From the NCBI GenBank assembly GCA_027625915.1, contig JANTQA010000047.1, positions 14,136,001 to 14,200,000 on the forward strand: a stretch of DNA of 64,000 nucleotides, in the 5' to 3' direction. Below the pieces are notes generated by a model, which did not search any database, was not told where the DNA came from, and was given only the letters and a program-made list of their open reading frames with translations. This DNA is from Anaeramoeba flamelloides. Lineage: Eukaryota > Metamonada > Anaeramoebidae. The position numbers and the translations under genes are program-made. Positions 1 through 11,687 of this stretch are shown here, in pieces (position 1 is the first letter of the stretch; every line of letters begins with the position of its first letter).

Positions 1-359
1 AAAATAGTACTTTTTTTTAATGAAACGATTAATTATAAAGTAACTTATAAGTTTTTATCCATATTACTTTATATATTGATCCCAATTGTTTGATTTAGAA
101 TTGTGTTTCTTTTTTATATTTTTGAGCTTGATATGATTTTTTGGTTTTTTTGAATCTTTCAATTTGGTTCAAAAATCAAAAAAAAACTGTCAATTATTAT
201 ACGAACGAGATAAAGTATAACTTTTTGTTGTAACAAGAAATTGATTTTGTACTTTAAATAAATTATATTTTCCAAAATAAAGACATTTAAAGTATTAGAT
301 TTAAAAACAAAGAAAGGATAAATTTTTAGTTTTTTCACTCAATTTTGTGATTTGAAGAA

Positions 360-1690
360 GGATGAAAAAGTAGCCCATTTATTTTTCCTGGAAGGTAATA
401 TTTTACATTTACCTCAAAAAAAAAATATATAATGTGTAATTTTGCTTATTACTCAAAGGAAGGAATAGGTGTTTACCAAGGAGATCCATTATCTCCTCTA
501 TTATTTGGTTTTATTTCTCATTTTCTTTTAGAAAAAATCAATTCACTAGCAATACACGTACAGATGTTTGCTGATGATTTGATATTAATAATGAAAGGAT
601 CAATGATTGAAATAAATTATCAATTACAAAAAATATATAAAATAATAAAAGATTTTGGAATGAATCCAAATGATGATAAAACAAAAAAAACCCTAATACC
701 AAAAGAAATTTTATATCTTGGTATTTGGTTAGACAAAAAAAACTCATCTAAAATTTAACTTTGATAAGGTCAATAATAATTTTGAAAAAATCCTACATAT
801 TTTTAAAGAAAGGAATTTTTCTAATGGGTTAAAAATTCAATTCTTTAAAGCCGTTTTACATAGTCAACTATTATATGGGTTGGAGATATTGGACTTTACA
901 GAATCCGATTTCAAAAAAATTGATATTTGGATTAATAAGAAAATCACAGAATCGCTATTAATAAACCCACATTCCCCAAGACTTATCTATAAAACTGAAG
1001 CCAAAATTGATTTGGCAAGAATCACAATTTACAAAAGAAAATTCAAATTAATTCAAAAATTAAAAATTTTGGGATTTGATAAATTAATAAATCTTCTCTC
1101 CTTCAGAGAAAAAGAAACATAAAACATTAATTGGAAAGCTCGAAATTTAAAAGAATTAGAATCTGAACTCGAAGTTTACAGAATTAATCAATTAAAAAAT
1201 AGTCCAAGTTGGAAAGTACACAATTATTTGAAAATAATTTTGATACAGGGAAATATTAACAAACAGCAAAAATATTTAAAATGGAAGGGTTCAACTTCTA
1301 TTCTAAAGTTAAGAAATTATACAAATTATCTTAATAGATATTCTTATTTTATGAACAAAAATAAATCACAATTTTGTCAATTGTGTAAAATAAATAAAGA
1401 TTTGGATATCATTGAAGATTTGGATCATTTTCTCTGGAACTGCCCAGCCTATGAAAATAATCGGAAAATCTGGATTTCTGAATTAGAAAAAATAATTTTT
1501 TACTTATTTTAAATAATAATAATATTTATAATATTATTAATAAACAAGATTCAATATCTTTATTAGCTTTAGTAGATAATAAGACTATGTTTGAATCTAT
1601 TATACGATTTCTAAATTCAAGTTTAGGAATTCGGGCAAACAAGAGGAATTCTAAACTCCTCCCTTAAATTACAATAAAAAAAAAATATAA
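360..1690 (+). mobile_element. 5'-truncated LINE (non-LTR retrotransposon)
   Basis: This is the 3' part of a non-LTR retrotransposon. It runs from the reverse-transcriptase palm motifs through a C-terminal zinc-knuckle segment to an A-rich tail (about 1670-1683). No endonuclease domain or RT fingers precede it, so the copy is 5'-truncated. That is the usual outcome of target-primed reverse transcription. The last 60 bases (GGAATTCGGG, then CTCCTCCCTTAAATTACAAT, then A-run) recur at 21005-21135 and, inverted, at 58147-58205. A related tail occurs at 29440-29692 and 41030-41118. The exact 5' boundary is not visible. Confidence 0.8.
432..1669 (+). pseudogene. LINE reverse transcriptase / ORF2 C-terminus, frameshifted
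   Basis: RT motifs are visible directly: YQGDPLSPLLF (motif 4/B region) and FADD (the catalytic YADD-type box, about base 565). A thumb-like region YLGIWLDKK follows. Near the end there is a CCHC-like finger (CQLC, then DHFLWNCPAY, about 1375-1450). This knuckle is characteristic of LINE ORF2 C-termini. Frame is lost at about 745, inside an A-run, where the reading moves by one base to continue as LKFNFDKVNNNFEKIL. There is a stop at about 1120 and another at 1512, after which the frame resumes and ends in LGIRANKRNSKLLP. The finger is intact, but the element cannot encode an active protein. Confidence 0.8.
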
Positions 1691-3369
1691 TGTGTAATTT
1701 TATATGTGGTGGTAGATAATGTGGATTTTGGTTAGATGTAAAATTCGTCCTTACAATTAAAATAAAAATAAAAACAGTGACTTTTCCCTATTTTTTTTTT
1801 ATCAGGTATCAAAAAAAAAAATGATACGTTGTTATTTAGAAGCAAGAGTAAAATCCTCTTTTTTGAAAAATCCTTTTTCTCTTTAAGTTAGAATTAGAAA
1901 CTTTGAAAGTAATATAAATTATTATATCAAATACAAGAAAATTATTATTTTTCAAATTTTGTTAAAGTCTAAAAAATTGTTCAAATTCTCAATTTTTTTC
2001 AAAATAATCAATTCCATTAAAATATATTGACTGTGTGTATTTAAAACACCATTTACTGGTAGGTTAAGGTAGATTAGAGTGGGGTTGGGTGGTTTATTAA
2101 ACTCTTTTTCAAAAATTGTGGCTCACCTGAAATAATAAATTGATTAAAAAAAAATATCCTTTAGTATTCAAGAACAATTAATAACTAAATCTGATTTGTA
2201 ATTCTCTTTTAAATCCTTCTAAATATATAAAAGCCTGATATATTTCGAATTAAAAAAAATAAAACCAAAAACTAAAAAAAAGTGAGTCACAATTTTTGAA
2301 ATGAGCATTACCAATTTTTTATTACTGAAATTTCACTGAAAAAAAGTTGAACAACAAGATTTTTTATGAATAATTAAATCCATTTTCAAAGAAATTACAT
2401 CTTCTTAATTTTCTATATGATTATTTGTCTTTTCGAAGATCTCTTTTGTTTTCCACATGATCTTTTAAAAAAAAAAAAAAAAAAAAAGAAAAAGAAAAAA
2501 TGAAAAAGAAAAAAAAAAGAAAAACAAAAGAAAAACAGAAATTTAAAAACACAAAACTAAAATTTGCAAATTAGAAAAAATGATTCTGATCCAAAAATTT
2601 TAAAATATTTTTTGTAAAGAATACTGGAATAAACCCTCAAAACAACTCCCATTAACATTATAAAACGAGTCAAAATTTATGAAAAATAGTTTAGTATGTT
2701 AGAAAATTTTTGCGAGGATTTTGAAAAAAAGAAAAAATAATTAAGAGACCAAGTAGACTTTTGTAACTGCTTTAAAGGGTAATAAAATTTCTGCTTAACT
2801 TTGGTAGTGAAAATTGTGTTTCAAACAAATTTTTAAAAATATTCATTACTAATGATTTCAGCAATATATTGGATTTTTTAGAATACAAGTAATAAAATAC
2901 TACCAATATCAAAATAATATTTTTGATTTTTTCTCCCCTGGCCTTTAAAAAAAAATAAAAACTTTCATACTGATAATAATAATCAAGAAACTCATCAAAA
3001 ATACTCAAAAAAAGAATTGGTCCAAAAATTCAATTTGAACAAATTCGAATTTTAATAATAAACCTATAAATACTTCTTTATTTTATTTTTGTACATTTCA
3101 ATAATACCCCAAATTATTAGTATATTAACCAATAGAGAATTTTAATCAAGAAGTACCACAGTTAATAATATTTTGAAAATAGATAAATTTTATGATGGGT
3201 TAATAGGGATATTTCCTACAAAACAAAAATATTATAAAATGTTTAAACATTTTTGAAAAGGTAAAGATTATTGAAAATTTCTGTAATTATATATGTAACT
3301 TATAAAAGAAAGAAGTAAGGCATCCAATAAATAATACGAATAATAAAATATTGCTAGTCGATATATATA
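1691..3369. other. Intergenic, no gene seen
   Basis: AT-rich DNA with a long A-run and purine tract at 2467-2535. The short open frames here are composed of homopolymer-biased codons and show no domain. I see no gene or structured element. Confidence 0.5.
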
Positions 3370-3370
3370 T

Positions 3371-3450
3371 ATAAGCTATTTCCAATAAAGTAGGGTAAAT
3401 TTTATTTTAAAATATATCTTTTAAAATCAATCTTAAAAATAGTTAATTAA
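3371..3450 (+). repeat. Partial terminal-repeat fragment (AGCTATTTCC family)
   Basis: The stretch AGCTATTTCCAATAAAGT and the following 60 bases match, in reverse complement, the right end of the complete element at 63296-63888. Only this one end is recognisable here. The partner end was not found before the next gene, so this is a truncated copy. Confidence 0.6.
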
Positions 3451-3969
3451 TAAATTGTATTTTAAAAATCGAAATATTGATTTTAATAAGTGTAATGGAT
3501 AGTGTTTATTGAAAGTAATTTATATTAAACCAACTGGGGATTTAATTGTCTAGATAAAAAATTCAAAAATTAAAATATTAAATATAAACGGGACATTTAA
3601 CAAATAGTGATATTCTTTTCATTTTTTGAAAAATTGAGTAATATAGATATTTAAAAAATTGATTGATTAATTAATTGGTTTTATTTAAAGAAAAGTAAAA
3701 ATCCTTTTTTTTAAAAAGAAAAAAAAAAAGCATTTTTAAACTTAAAAGAGGTAGAAAGAAGAATTTTTCCTTCAATTAAGAATCTAAGTTTTCAAGTAAT
3801 TAATACATGGTAATGATCACAGGTATTTAACAGAGTTAAATAACTTTGAATGTAAAATCATACCCTTTAAGTCTATAAATTACTTTTGAATGTAGACATA
3901 TAAATAAAAGAGAATATAGAAGACAAAAAATAAAAATAAAAAAAAAATTTTGAAAAAAAAAAACTTTAA

Positions 3970-6744
3970 TTATTTTTCAGTTTTTTCTTTTTCTTTTTTT
4001 TTTCTTTTTTTTGGGAAATGATTTATCTCTTTTAATTCCTTATGATCTGAAATTTTAGTTCTTTTATCATTTGATCTTTTTCTGATTATCATATTTTCAT
4101 TAGAATAATTTTTTTCCGATTCTTTATTATTTTGCTTTTTGGTATGATGGCCACTATGAGATCTTCTATGATGATGACTACTGCTACTTTTGCTATGGCG
4201 ACGAGAATTCCGATTTTTTTTCTCTTCATAATCTTTATTTTTCTCATTTTCACTTTTGTTATTACGACTTTCTCTTCTTCTGCTAGATCTTCTTTCTGTT
4301 TTACGTGTGCTACCATGACTTTTATTGCTTTCTCTTTTTTTACTACTACTACTGCTACTTTTATACCTTTTGTGTTCTCGACTTCTTCTACTCTTTCTTT
4401 CCTGACGGTGATTATTTCCCCATTCATCATCTTTATCTTTATCCCGGTCCTTTCTCCTTTCTTTACCCTTTTCCTTTTCCCTTTCCCTATCTTTTTCCTT
4501 TTCATGATAAATTTTATCACTATAGCTACTATTCTTTTTTTGATCTTGATAATCCCTTCTTCTACTTCGATTTTCACGACCCCGGCTACTGCTACTACTG
4601 CTAATTTTATACCCATCACGATCTCTACTTCTTTTATTACTGCTTTCATGATCATGATTATCCACCCATTCATTATCCTTATCTTTTTCCCTTTCCATTC
4701 CCCTTTCTTTACCCTTTTCCCTTTCCCTTTCTCTGTCTTTTCCCTTCCCATGATTATATCGATCACTATAGCTACTATTCTTTTTCTCGTCTTGATAATT
4801 TCTTCTTCTACTTCGATTTTCACGACTGTAACTACTACTATTACTACTACTTTTATACCCATCATGATCTCTACTATTTTTATAATCACTACTACTATCA
4901 TCATATTTAGTTCTTCTACCATCACCACTACCATTTTCATTTCTATTTTTACTTTTATTATTTCCCAGATCATTTATTTCTTGATGAACATTTTCACCAT
5001 AATCATTATTATTCTTATAATGATTGCCTTCATATTTATTTTTTTCGTTGTAATTATCATAATTTCGATTTTTATAATAATTATGGTTATCTTTTTCTCG
5101 GTATTGGTGATGATCATTATGGTGATTATTATTTTGGTTCATATTATAATCACTATTATTTCCATAATTCATATTATCTTTATTTTCTCTTGAAATGTTA
5201 CCATTTGAATTTTCAAAATTTTGTTGAGAATTATAAGTATATTGATTATGATTCTTATGATTGTTATTATTGTTATTATTTGTATCATTATTAATCACGT
5301 TATTGTTCTCAATTTGATTTCCATCCTTTTCACTTACACTTGGATAGTTATTCTCATGGTATTGCTGTTGGTATGGATAATTCATTACATTTGTTTGTGG
5401 GTAATAATTATTCATATTCGACGATCTAGGAAAATATTGATTTTGATTCCAATTTTTATTATGATTTTTTTTATAAAAAGGCTTTGCCCAATCGATTCTT
5501 ACTGGCTGATTATTTATTAATTTCTCCTGCATTTTGTCCATTGCAGTTTGTGCTTGTTCTCGTGTTTTATAGGAAATAAATGCAATGTTTTTATATTTGA
5601 TTAATTTACAATTAATAATAGTACCAAATTCATCAAAGAATTGATGTAGAATATTTTCGTTTACAGAGGGATCTAAATTTGCTAAAAATAAAGAAGTGCT
5701 ATTATCCATATTGTAATTCTTTTTCTTGGAGTTATTTTTAAAATTATTATTATAATTATTATAATAATTTTTATTATTATAATTGTTATTATTGTAATAA
5801 TTATTATTAAAATTGTTGTTATTATTATTAAAAGTATGATTTGTTTTCAAATTGGAAATGGGAATTATTTGCGGTTCTATGGTGGTCATGGTTTCAATAC
5901 GTGGTTGTTGTTTGTTTGCTTGTATAGTGTTGGAAGATTGGGTAGATGCTGTGGTCGATGTATTGATTTCAATGGTTTTTTTTATTGTTAAAATCGGTAT
6001 TGTTGAGCCTTTGGTTTTGATAGGCATCAGTTTTTGGTTAGGATTTGGCGATTGTTGGAAATTTTTTACAGGTTTTTGAATTGTAGAAATGGGTAATTGT
6101 TGAATTTTCATTTTTGTGGGAAAAGTATTTTGCTTTTTGGAAAAATAAGAATTGTTGTTATTTTTATTATTATTATATTTTTTATTTTGAAGATCTTGTG
6201 GTTGTTTTAAATTTGAAAATCTATTCTTATTAGAAATAAGATTATTAATAACGTCTTCGTCTGTTTGAAATTTTTCTTCATTATTGATTATTATATTTTC
6301 GTTGCTGTCATCATCAAATTGATTAAAATTTGAATTATTAATTGTAGTAATAGGTATACCATTACTATTTTTTTTATTTTCTTGATCTCCAAATTGATCA
6401 ATATTTTCATCAGTATATTGTGGCTCATTGTTTTCATTTTCTTCATCACCATAATCAAAATATAAAGGATCGGATTGAAATGGATCCTTATTATTATCAT
6501 CTTGTGGTAAATCAATTTTATTATTACTCTTGTTCTCTAAAGAAGATCCATTGGTGAAAACGGATACAAATTTTTGATATGAATTTTTTTGTTCTTTTTT
6601 TTGGTACTTTTCCATGATTCGAGTCTTGTTTAATTCTTCATCTTTATCTAAATTTTTAAAATTTATTGTTGATTCATCAAATTTTAATTCCTTAAAAAAT
6701 TGCCGGGCTCCCTTGGATATAGCATGTAAGAGAATTTTATCCAT
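3970..6744 (-). CDS. RRM protein with RS/RE-rich tail (SR-related)
   Basis: A single uninterrupted 924-residue frame; the ATG at 6744 begins MDKILLHAISKG. Residues 1-345 are N/Q/T-rich and mostly disordered. Residues about 348-425 are one RNA-recognition motif: RNP2-like LFLANL (352-357) and RNP1-like KNIAFISY (385-392), ending WAKPF. Residues 425-590 are N/Y/H-rich. From about 590 to the end it is an RS, RE/RD and KE-rich tail. This architecture is typical of SR-related splicing or mRNP proteins, which act in the nucleus on pre-mRNA and are phosphorylated on the RS tail by SR kinases; that role is inferred. The tail contains a tandem duplication of about 78 residues (near 640-718 and 719-797; RENRSRRR then YQD, KKNSSYSD, DREREKEKGKER), with a third partial unit. 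No ortholog is assignable from one RRM. The opposite-strand frames are shadows of the RS repeats. Confidence 0.85.
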   Translation of the reverse strand: MDKILLHAISKGARQFFKELKFDESTINFKNLDKDEELNKTRIMEKYQKKEQKNSYQKFVSVFTNGSSLENKSNNKIDLPQDDNNKDPFQSDPLYFDYGDEENENNEPQYTDENIDQFGDQENKKNSNGIPITTINNSNFNQFDDDSNENIIINNEEKFQTDEDVINNLISNKNRFSNLKQPQDLQNKKYNNNKNNNNSYFSKKQNTFPTKMKIQQLPISTIQKPVKNFQQSPNPNQKLMPIKTKGSTIPILTIKKTIEINTSTTASTQSSNTIQANKQQPRIETMTTIEPQIIPISNLKTNHTFNNNNNNFNNNYYNNNNYNNKNYYNNYNNNFKNNSKKKNYNMDNSTSLFLANLDPSVNENILHQFFDEFGTIINCKLIKYKNIAFISYKTREQAQTAMDKMQEKLINNQPVRIDWAKPFYKKNHNKNWNQNQYFPRSSNMNNYYPQTNVMNYPYQQQYHENNYPSVSEKDGNQIENNNVINNDTNNNNNNNHKNHNQYTYNSQQNFENSNGNISRENKDNMNYGNNSDYNMNQNNNHHNDHHQYREKDNHNYYKNRNYDNYNEKNKYEGNHYKNNNDYGENVHQEINDLGNNKSKNRNENGSGDGRRTKYDDSSSDYKNSRDHDGYKSSSNSSSYSRENRSRRRNYQDEKKNSSYSDRYNHGKGKDREREREKGKERGMEREKDKDNEWVDNHDHESSNKRSRDRDGYKISSSSSSRGRENRSRRRDYQDQKKNSSYSDKIYHEKEKDREREKEKGKERRKDRDKDKDDEWGNNHRQERKSRRSREHKRYKSSSSSSKKRESNKSHGSTRKTERRSSRRRESRNNKSENEKNKDYEEKKNRNSRRHSKSSSSHHHRRSHSGHHTKKQNNKESEKNYSNENMIIRKRSNDKRTKISDHKELKEINHFPKKRKKKEKEKTEK

Positions 6745-7800
6745 AACTTGATCTTCAAAGCTTTTTTTTCTTTTCCATAAGGTTAAAACTTTTACGATTT
6801 TTTTCTATTGTTATTTATTATTAAAATAGTTAGTTTTGATAAATTAAAAATAATAATTAATTTTTTTTATTTCAATTTTGTTTATTTTTTAATAATAAAA
6901 AAAAATAATATTAATATTAAGGCAATTTTGGTTAAAAATAATTTAATTTATTGATTTATAATAAGTTTTTTGTAAAAAAAGAGAAATAATTTAAAAGTAT
7001 GATTTTAAATTTATTCCCAGGAGAAATAGTTAAAAAATATGAAGTTAAATAATATAGTTTTTTTTTTTTAATTTTAATTAAAATAGGTGTTTAAATTTAA
7101 TTTTTATAAATATTATTCTTAAAAAGAAGAAAAATTAACAATAAAGGTTTTAATTGATGCTTATTAAAAAAAAACAAATGATTAAAAGTGTAGATTTATT
7201 TAAAAAAACTCTTAAATCCGAAAAAGTGTTCTTTATAATTACATTCTTGTTAAAAAAATGAATTTAATTAATATCGTTTTTTTTTTTTAAATTTTGTTTT
7301 ATACAAGGAAGCTAATTTAATTGTTTTTTTTTTTTTTTTCATTTCCCTCGATATCTGAAAAAAAGTATCTTTTTAAATATAATTTTTATGGTATTTTATT
7401 TTAAGGAATGAATTAAGTTTTTTTTTATTATAATTTAATTTTTATCAATTTATTTTTATTTTTGGTTAATAAGATTAAAAAATGTTCAAACAAACAACTT
7501 TTGATTTTTTTGTTAATAGTTTTATTATTTTTAAATTTTGTTTTTTTTTATATATTTCATTTATATGGATTAAAATGTTCTCAAATTCAAAACTATATGA
7601 AAAAAGAGTGAAATTTTGTAAATTAAATAAAAAAAAAAAAATCAGAATTAGGAATTTTATTGAAATAAATATATATATATATATATATATATTAATTGAT
7701 GATTATATGATTATACATATATTGTTTGTATCAATTTTAAATCGAAAGGTATTTTGCATTTAGAATTGTGTTCGTTATTTTTTTTTTTGAGTGGTTATAC
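6745..7800. other. Intergenic, no gene seen
   Basis: Very AT-rich spacer with T-runs and a short (AT)n run near 7670-7690. The frame at 7482-7763 is hydrophobic only because of T-rich codons. It is the upstream region of the RRM gene on the minus strand. No promoter motif can be named. Confidence 0.5.
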
Positions 7801-8021
7801 GCCAAATTTCAAAATTTGGGGCAATCATTTATTATTATTATTATTTTTTTCTTTTTTCATTTGTCTTTCAAAAAATAAAATAATTACAATATATTTTTAT
7901 TTATTAATCGATATTGGTTATCATCTCAAAACACTTTAGCAAAATACATTATTATTAAAAAAAAAACAATTAAAAAATTTTTTTTCTGATGAAAAATCTG
8001 CCCCTTTTTTTGAAATTTGGC
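7801..8021 (+). mobile_element. ~220-bp MITE, GCCAAATTTC terminal repeats
   Basis: It begins GCCAAATTTCAAAATTTGGG and ends in the inverted counterpart CCCCTTTTTTTGAAATTTGGC. The body matches 32480-32697 in reverse complement, including the shared blocks AAAATACATTATTATT and the AAAGACAAAT-type segment. A third copy is at 36128-36341. It has no coding capacity and is a non-autonomous inverted-repeat element. Confidence 0.7.
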
Positions 8022-9250
8022 ATATTTATTTTTTTTTAATTTTTGTTGTTTTGATTGTGTTTCCCAAACTTTATCTCATTTCTTGTTGTTGTGAATAAAA
8101 TCAATTCTGTAATTTTAAATAAATAAAGAGAAAAATCAATTTTAGTTTCTCAAAAAAATAAAGGGATGTATAGATCAAATTTAGTTATTTAATATTTTTT
8201 TTAAAATATAATTAATTTTATAATAAAATCAAAATAATAATTTTAGTGTTTAGATTTCTTAAAAAAGTTTAATAATTTCATAGTTTCTGACAAGAATAAA
8301 AAGAAATTTAACGAAAGATGTATCAAAATTTTTATTATTTTTGACTTTGTTTTGGATGTCTCTGTTTATTTTTTTAGGTTTTTAGAGAAAACAAAGATTA
8401 AAATTTTATTTTCCTAAAAAAGAAGGATGAATAAAAAATAAAAATCAAATTAACTAAAAGAATTATTGTGATACTACTTTTTTATTCCGCTAATCAGCAA
8501 TGGAATCATTAAATATTTCAATAAATATGTATACTCTTCTAAAATACGAAATTTATTAATATTTTAATAAACATTATTTTGAATAACAATACTAAAAATT
8601 ATTTTAATCAGATTGAATTCCTTATAAAGAAATGTTGATATTTTTCAATATTTCGTTTTCTTCAAAATAATACAAAAATAAAATTCGGTTTATGTTAAGA
8701 ATAATATTTATTTATTTATACACGATTATATATTTAAGTTTCTTTTTTACCAAAAAAACAATAATTTATAATTGGTTTTACAATATTTACTTTTTATACT
8801 CTTTTTTCAAGTGAAAACTATTTTAAATAATAAAAAAAGTATAACAAACATTAAATTAATAAAAGGGAAAAAATAATAATAATAATAATTCATTTATTAT
8901 CAAATTTGAATTTGGCAATCATTTTGTATTGAAAATTTAATTAAAAAGAAAAATATGATATAAAAAAAATAAGAAAAAATAAAAAAGATAATTTTGAAAT
9001 TAAAAAAGATTTAGAGTAAATTTTAAAATTGAAGTTTAATTTCTTCAATTTTTTTTCGAATTGATCAATCAGAAAATAATAACTATTTCAGAAAAAAAAA
9101 TAAAAAAACATCATTATTAAAAAAAAATTAAATTTTGTTTGGTAAAAACTATTAACAAAACATAACTTTGGAAAATTAAAAATGTTGACAATAAGATTTT
9201 TGAATAGTAAATGCATTGATTTTAAAATAAATTACATTTTCATATTAATA
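8022..9250. other. Intergenic, no gene seen
   Basis: AT-rich DNA without an open frame of interest, a domain match or an obvious repeat. Confidence 0.45.

Positions 9251-9252
<2 letters not shown>

Positions 9253-9327
<75 letters not shown>
9253..9327. repeat. Compound microsatellite (TA)n(TG)n
   Basis: About 15 TA units pass directly into about 20 TG units. Such tracts are slippage-prone and polymorphic. No gene lies near it. Confidence 0.95.
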
Positions 9328-9333
<6 letters not shown>

Positions 9334-9749
9334 TAATACATTCGAATTATTTATTTTTTTTTTGGGAATTATTGAAAATTTTGTAATTTTTTCATAAAAA
9401 TTAGGATAATTATTAAAAATTTATCGTACAAAAAAAGCTGGGATTATTAATTTAAAGAATAAATTTTTGTATTTCAATTTTTTTTTTTTGTGAGAAATTC
9501 ATTTAAAAATCTAAATAGAGGATTAAATTTTTAATAATAATTAAAGTGATGTATCAAATTTAATTTTGCACTTCAGAAGTTTTTTTCACCCCATTTAAAG
9601 AAAAAATAATTTTCCTTGAACCGTTTAAAAACTATTATAGTCCAATATAGTTTTTGTTTAATCAGAAAATTGATTTTATATCCATGACTATAATCTTGCA
9701 TACATTATAGTTTGGATAAAAAAATTTAAAAAGAAATTTAGAGTTTCAA

Positions 9750-10035
9750 GAAGTGCTGTAGAATGTTGTAGAGCGCCTAGTTTTTTTTTAATTTCAGAAA
9801 TTAAAAGAATTGAATAAAATTAAAGAACTTTCTTCATTCTTTTAAATTCTGGAAAACCTACCGGCAGGTTTTTTTTTAATTTTTGAAATGAAAAGACAAT
9901 TTCAAAAATTTTCTTCAAATTTGAGAAATAAAAAAAACCTAGACACTTTTCGGTAATTTTTCAGAATTCAAAAGAATAGAGAAAAATCTTTGATTTTACT
10001 CAATTCTTTTGAATTGAAAAAAACCTAATGGTAAA
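9750..10035. repeat. Palindromic-module cluster 1
   Basis: A run of short inverted repeats. It opens with a degenerate boundary word (AGTGCTGTAGAATG, then TGTAGAGCGCCTAG). Hairpins follow built on AGAATTCAAAAGAAT and its complement, with AAACCT/AGGTTT at their edges. The same modules occur in clusters at 13110-13375, 40280-40640, 49430-50160 and 58205-59065. Confidence 0.6.
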
Positions 10036-11687
10036 CAGGAGTTAATTTTGTTGAATCAACTTTCTTCAGTATGATAAACAAAAAGAAAATTGTTTTTTTC
10101 TATAAATGTGATGAAAAAAAAAAGGTTTAAATTTTTAATTATCTAAAGTTGTTTCAAAAAAAGTATACAAAAAAGTTGTGAATAAATCCCTGAAAATAGG
10201 ATCACTAGAAATTTGTTTTCTATTTTACAGACATTTTTGAAAAAGCTTTTTTCCAAGTTTTTTAAAATATTATTATATATTGAAAACAAAACGTTTTTTC
10301 ATTGCATTTTAGTGTTAAATTAAATAAAAAAAATAATAATATTTTTTGTACTATCCTGAGATCTATTAGATTTTTAAAATAATTTCCTTTTTATTAATCA
10401 AATTAATTTTAATAAAAACTATGGAAAAAAGTATCAGTTTTTTTTTTTTTAATTTATTTGTAAAAAAATGATTTTCTTTTTCATATAATAATTTGATCTC
10501 TCACCACCTAATCGAATTAATTTTATTCAATCACTTGGTTTTCATTTTCGATTAAAAATAAATAAAAAAGAAGTTTTTGTTTCTAAAAACTATCCCAATA
10601 ATTTAATAAAATGGATGTTTAGTTGCTGAAAAACTTTAAAATTTGAACAATGTAGTTAATATCATAATTTGAAATTAGTTATCAAAATTTAATAAATTGA
10701 ATATCTAGACTTTAAAAAAGAAAATTTATATTAGTTTTTGGATGAAGAATTTATTGTTATTCTATGTTTTGAAATTTTTTTGAAAAAAAAAAAAAAAAAA
10801 TATGGTTTCTGTTTTTTAAGATTTTTGTCAAAATTTTTCATGATTTTGAAAAAAAAATAAAAGGATTTTTCACAAAGATCAGATAATTGTCATTTTGGTT
10901 TTTTATATTTCATGACTTTACCAAAATTTTTGAATTGTCATTTTAAAAAAGTGTGAATGAAAATTTTTCAAAAGTACCTTTAAAATAGATAATAAATTTC
11001 TCTTGAATAAAGCCTCATTTTGCAGGGCTTTCTTCATCAAAAATTTTTGAGTTACACTTTTTTAAAAAGACTTTAGTATTTTTAAGAATTGAGAATCATA
11101 TTTTATTTTGTTTCAATAACAAACCAAATTTTAAATTTATTTTTAAAGTTCAATTTTGTTTTGTTTTTAATAAATTTCAAAAAACCATCACAGAAATCGT
11201 CGCTATAACAAAAATCAAAGTAAAAACAACAACAAAGACTAATATAATTTTTATTAAAGAGCAGATCTTCTATTTATTATACCTGTAAAGGGCTTTGCCC
11301 ATTAATTTCATTAACAAAATTAAAGTCAAAAATTTTTACAGGGATCGTAGTCTGTAAAGCACAGATCTTTTTGGTGTTTGTACACGTGTAATTTTTTCAG
11401 AAATTTAATTTGGAAATGAAAAAAGGTTTTTTGTATTTTAAATATTTGATAATAATTTCAAATTTTGGTTAATTTTGTTTTTGTTAGTGGTTAATTTTGT
11501 TTTTGTTGTTTGTGTGAAACGTTAAGGTTCTTATTAAATTACAAAAATAAAAAATAAATAAAAAATGAAAAAGAAAAGAAAAAGAAAAAGAAAAAACTTA
11601 TTTTTAACAATCTAAATCTTCTCAAGTAATAAATTAAATTTTTACACAAAAAAAAAAAAAAAAAAAAAGACTATAAAATGGTTATAC
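10036..11687. other. Intergenic or downstream of the CID gene
   Basis: AT-rich. Later exons of the CID-domain gene would be expected here on the minus strand, but none could be recognised. A patch of higher GC at 11280-11400 contains two copies of CAGATCT flanking CTGTAAAG-type words in inverted orientation. It does not form a confident gene or tRNA. Confidence 0.4.

Noticed and set aside
4132-5193. Long plus-strand frame opposite the RS tail
   Set aside because: It is the antisense shadow of the repetitive RS/RE codons. Its I/T/F-rich string has no domain, whereas the minus-strand frame has an RRM.
7482-7763. 93-residue hydrophobic frame
   Set aside because: T-rich codons in AT-rich spacer with an (AT)n run. 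No domain or GC rise.
11280-11400. Possible tRNA or structured RNA in a GC-richer patch
   Set aside because: Inverted words exist but no cloverleaf and no second copy. Left as unexplained spacer.
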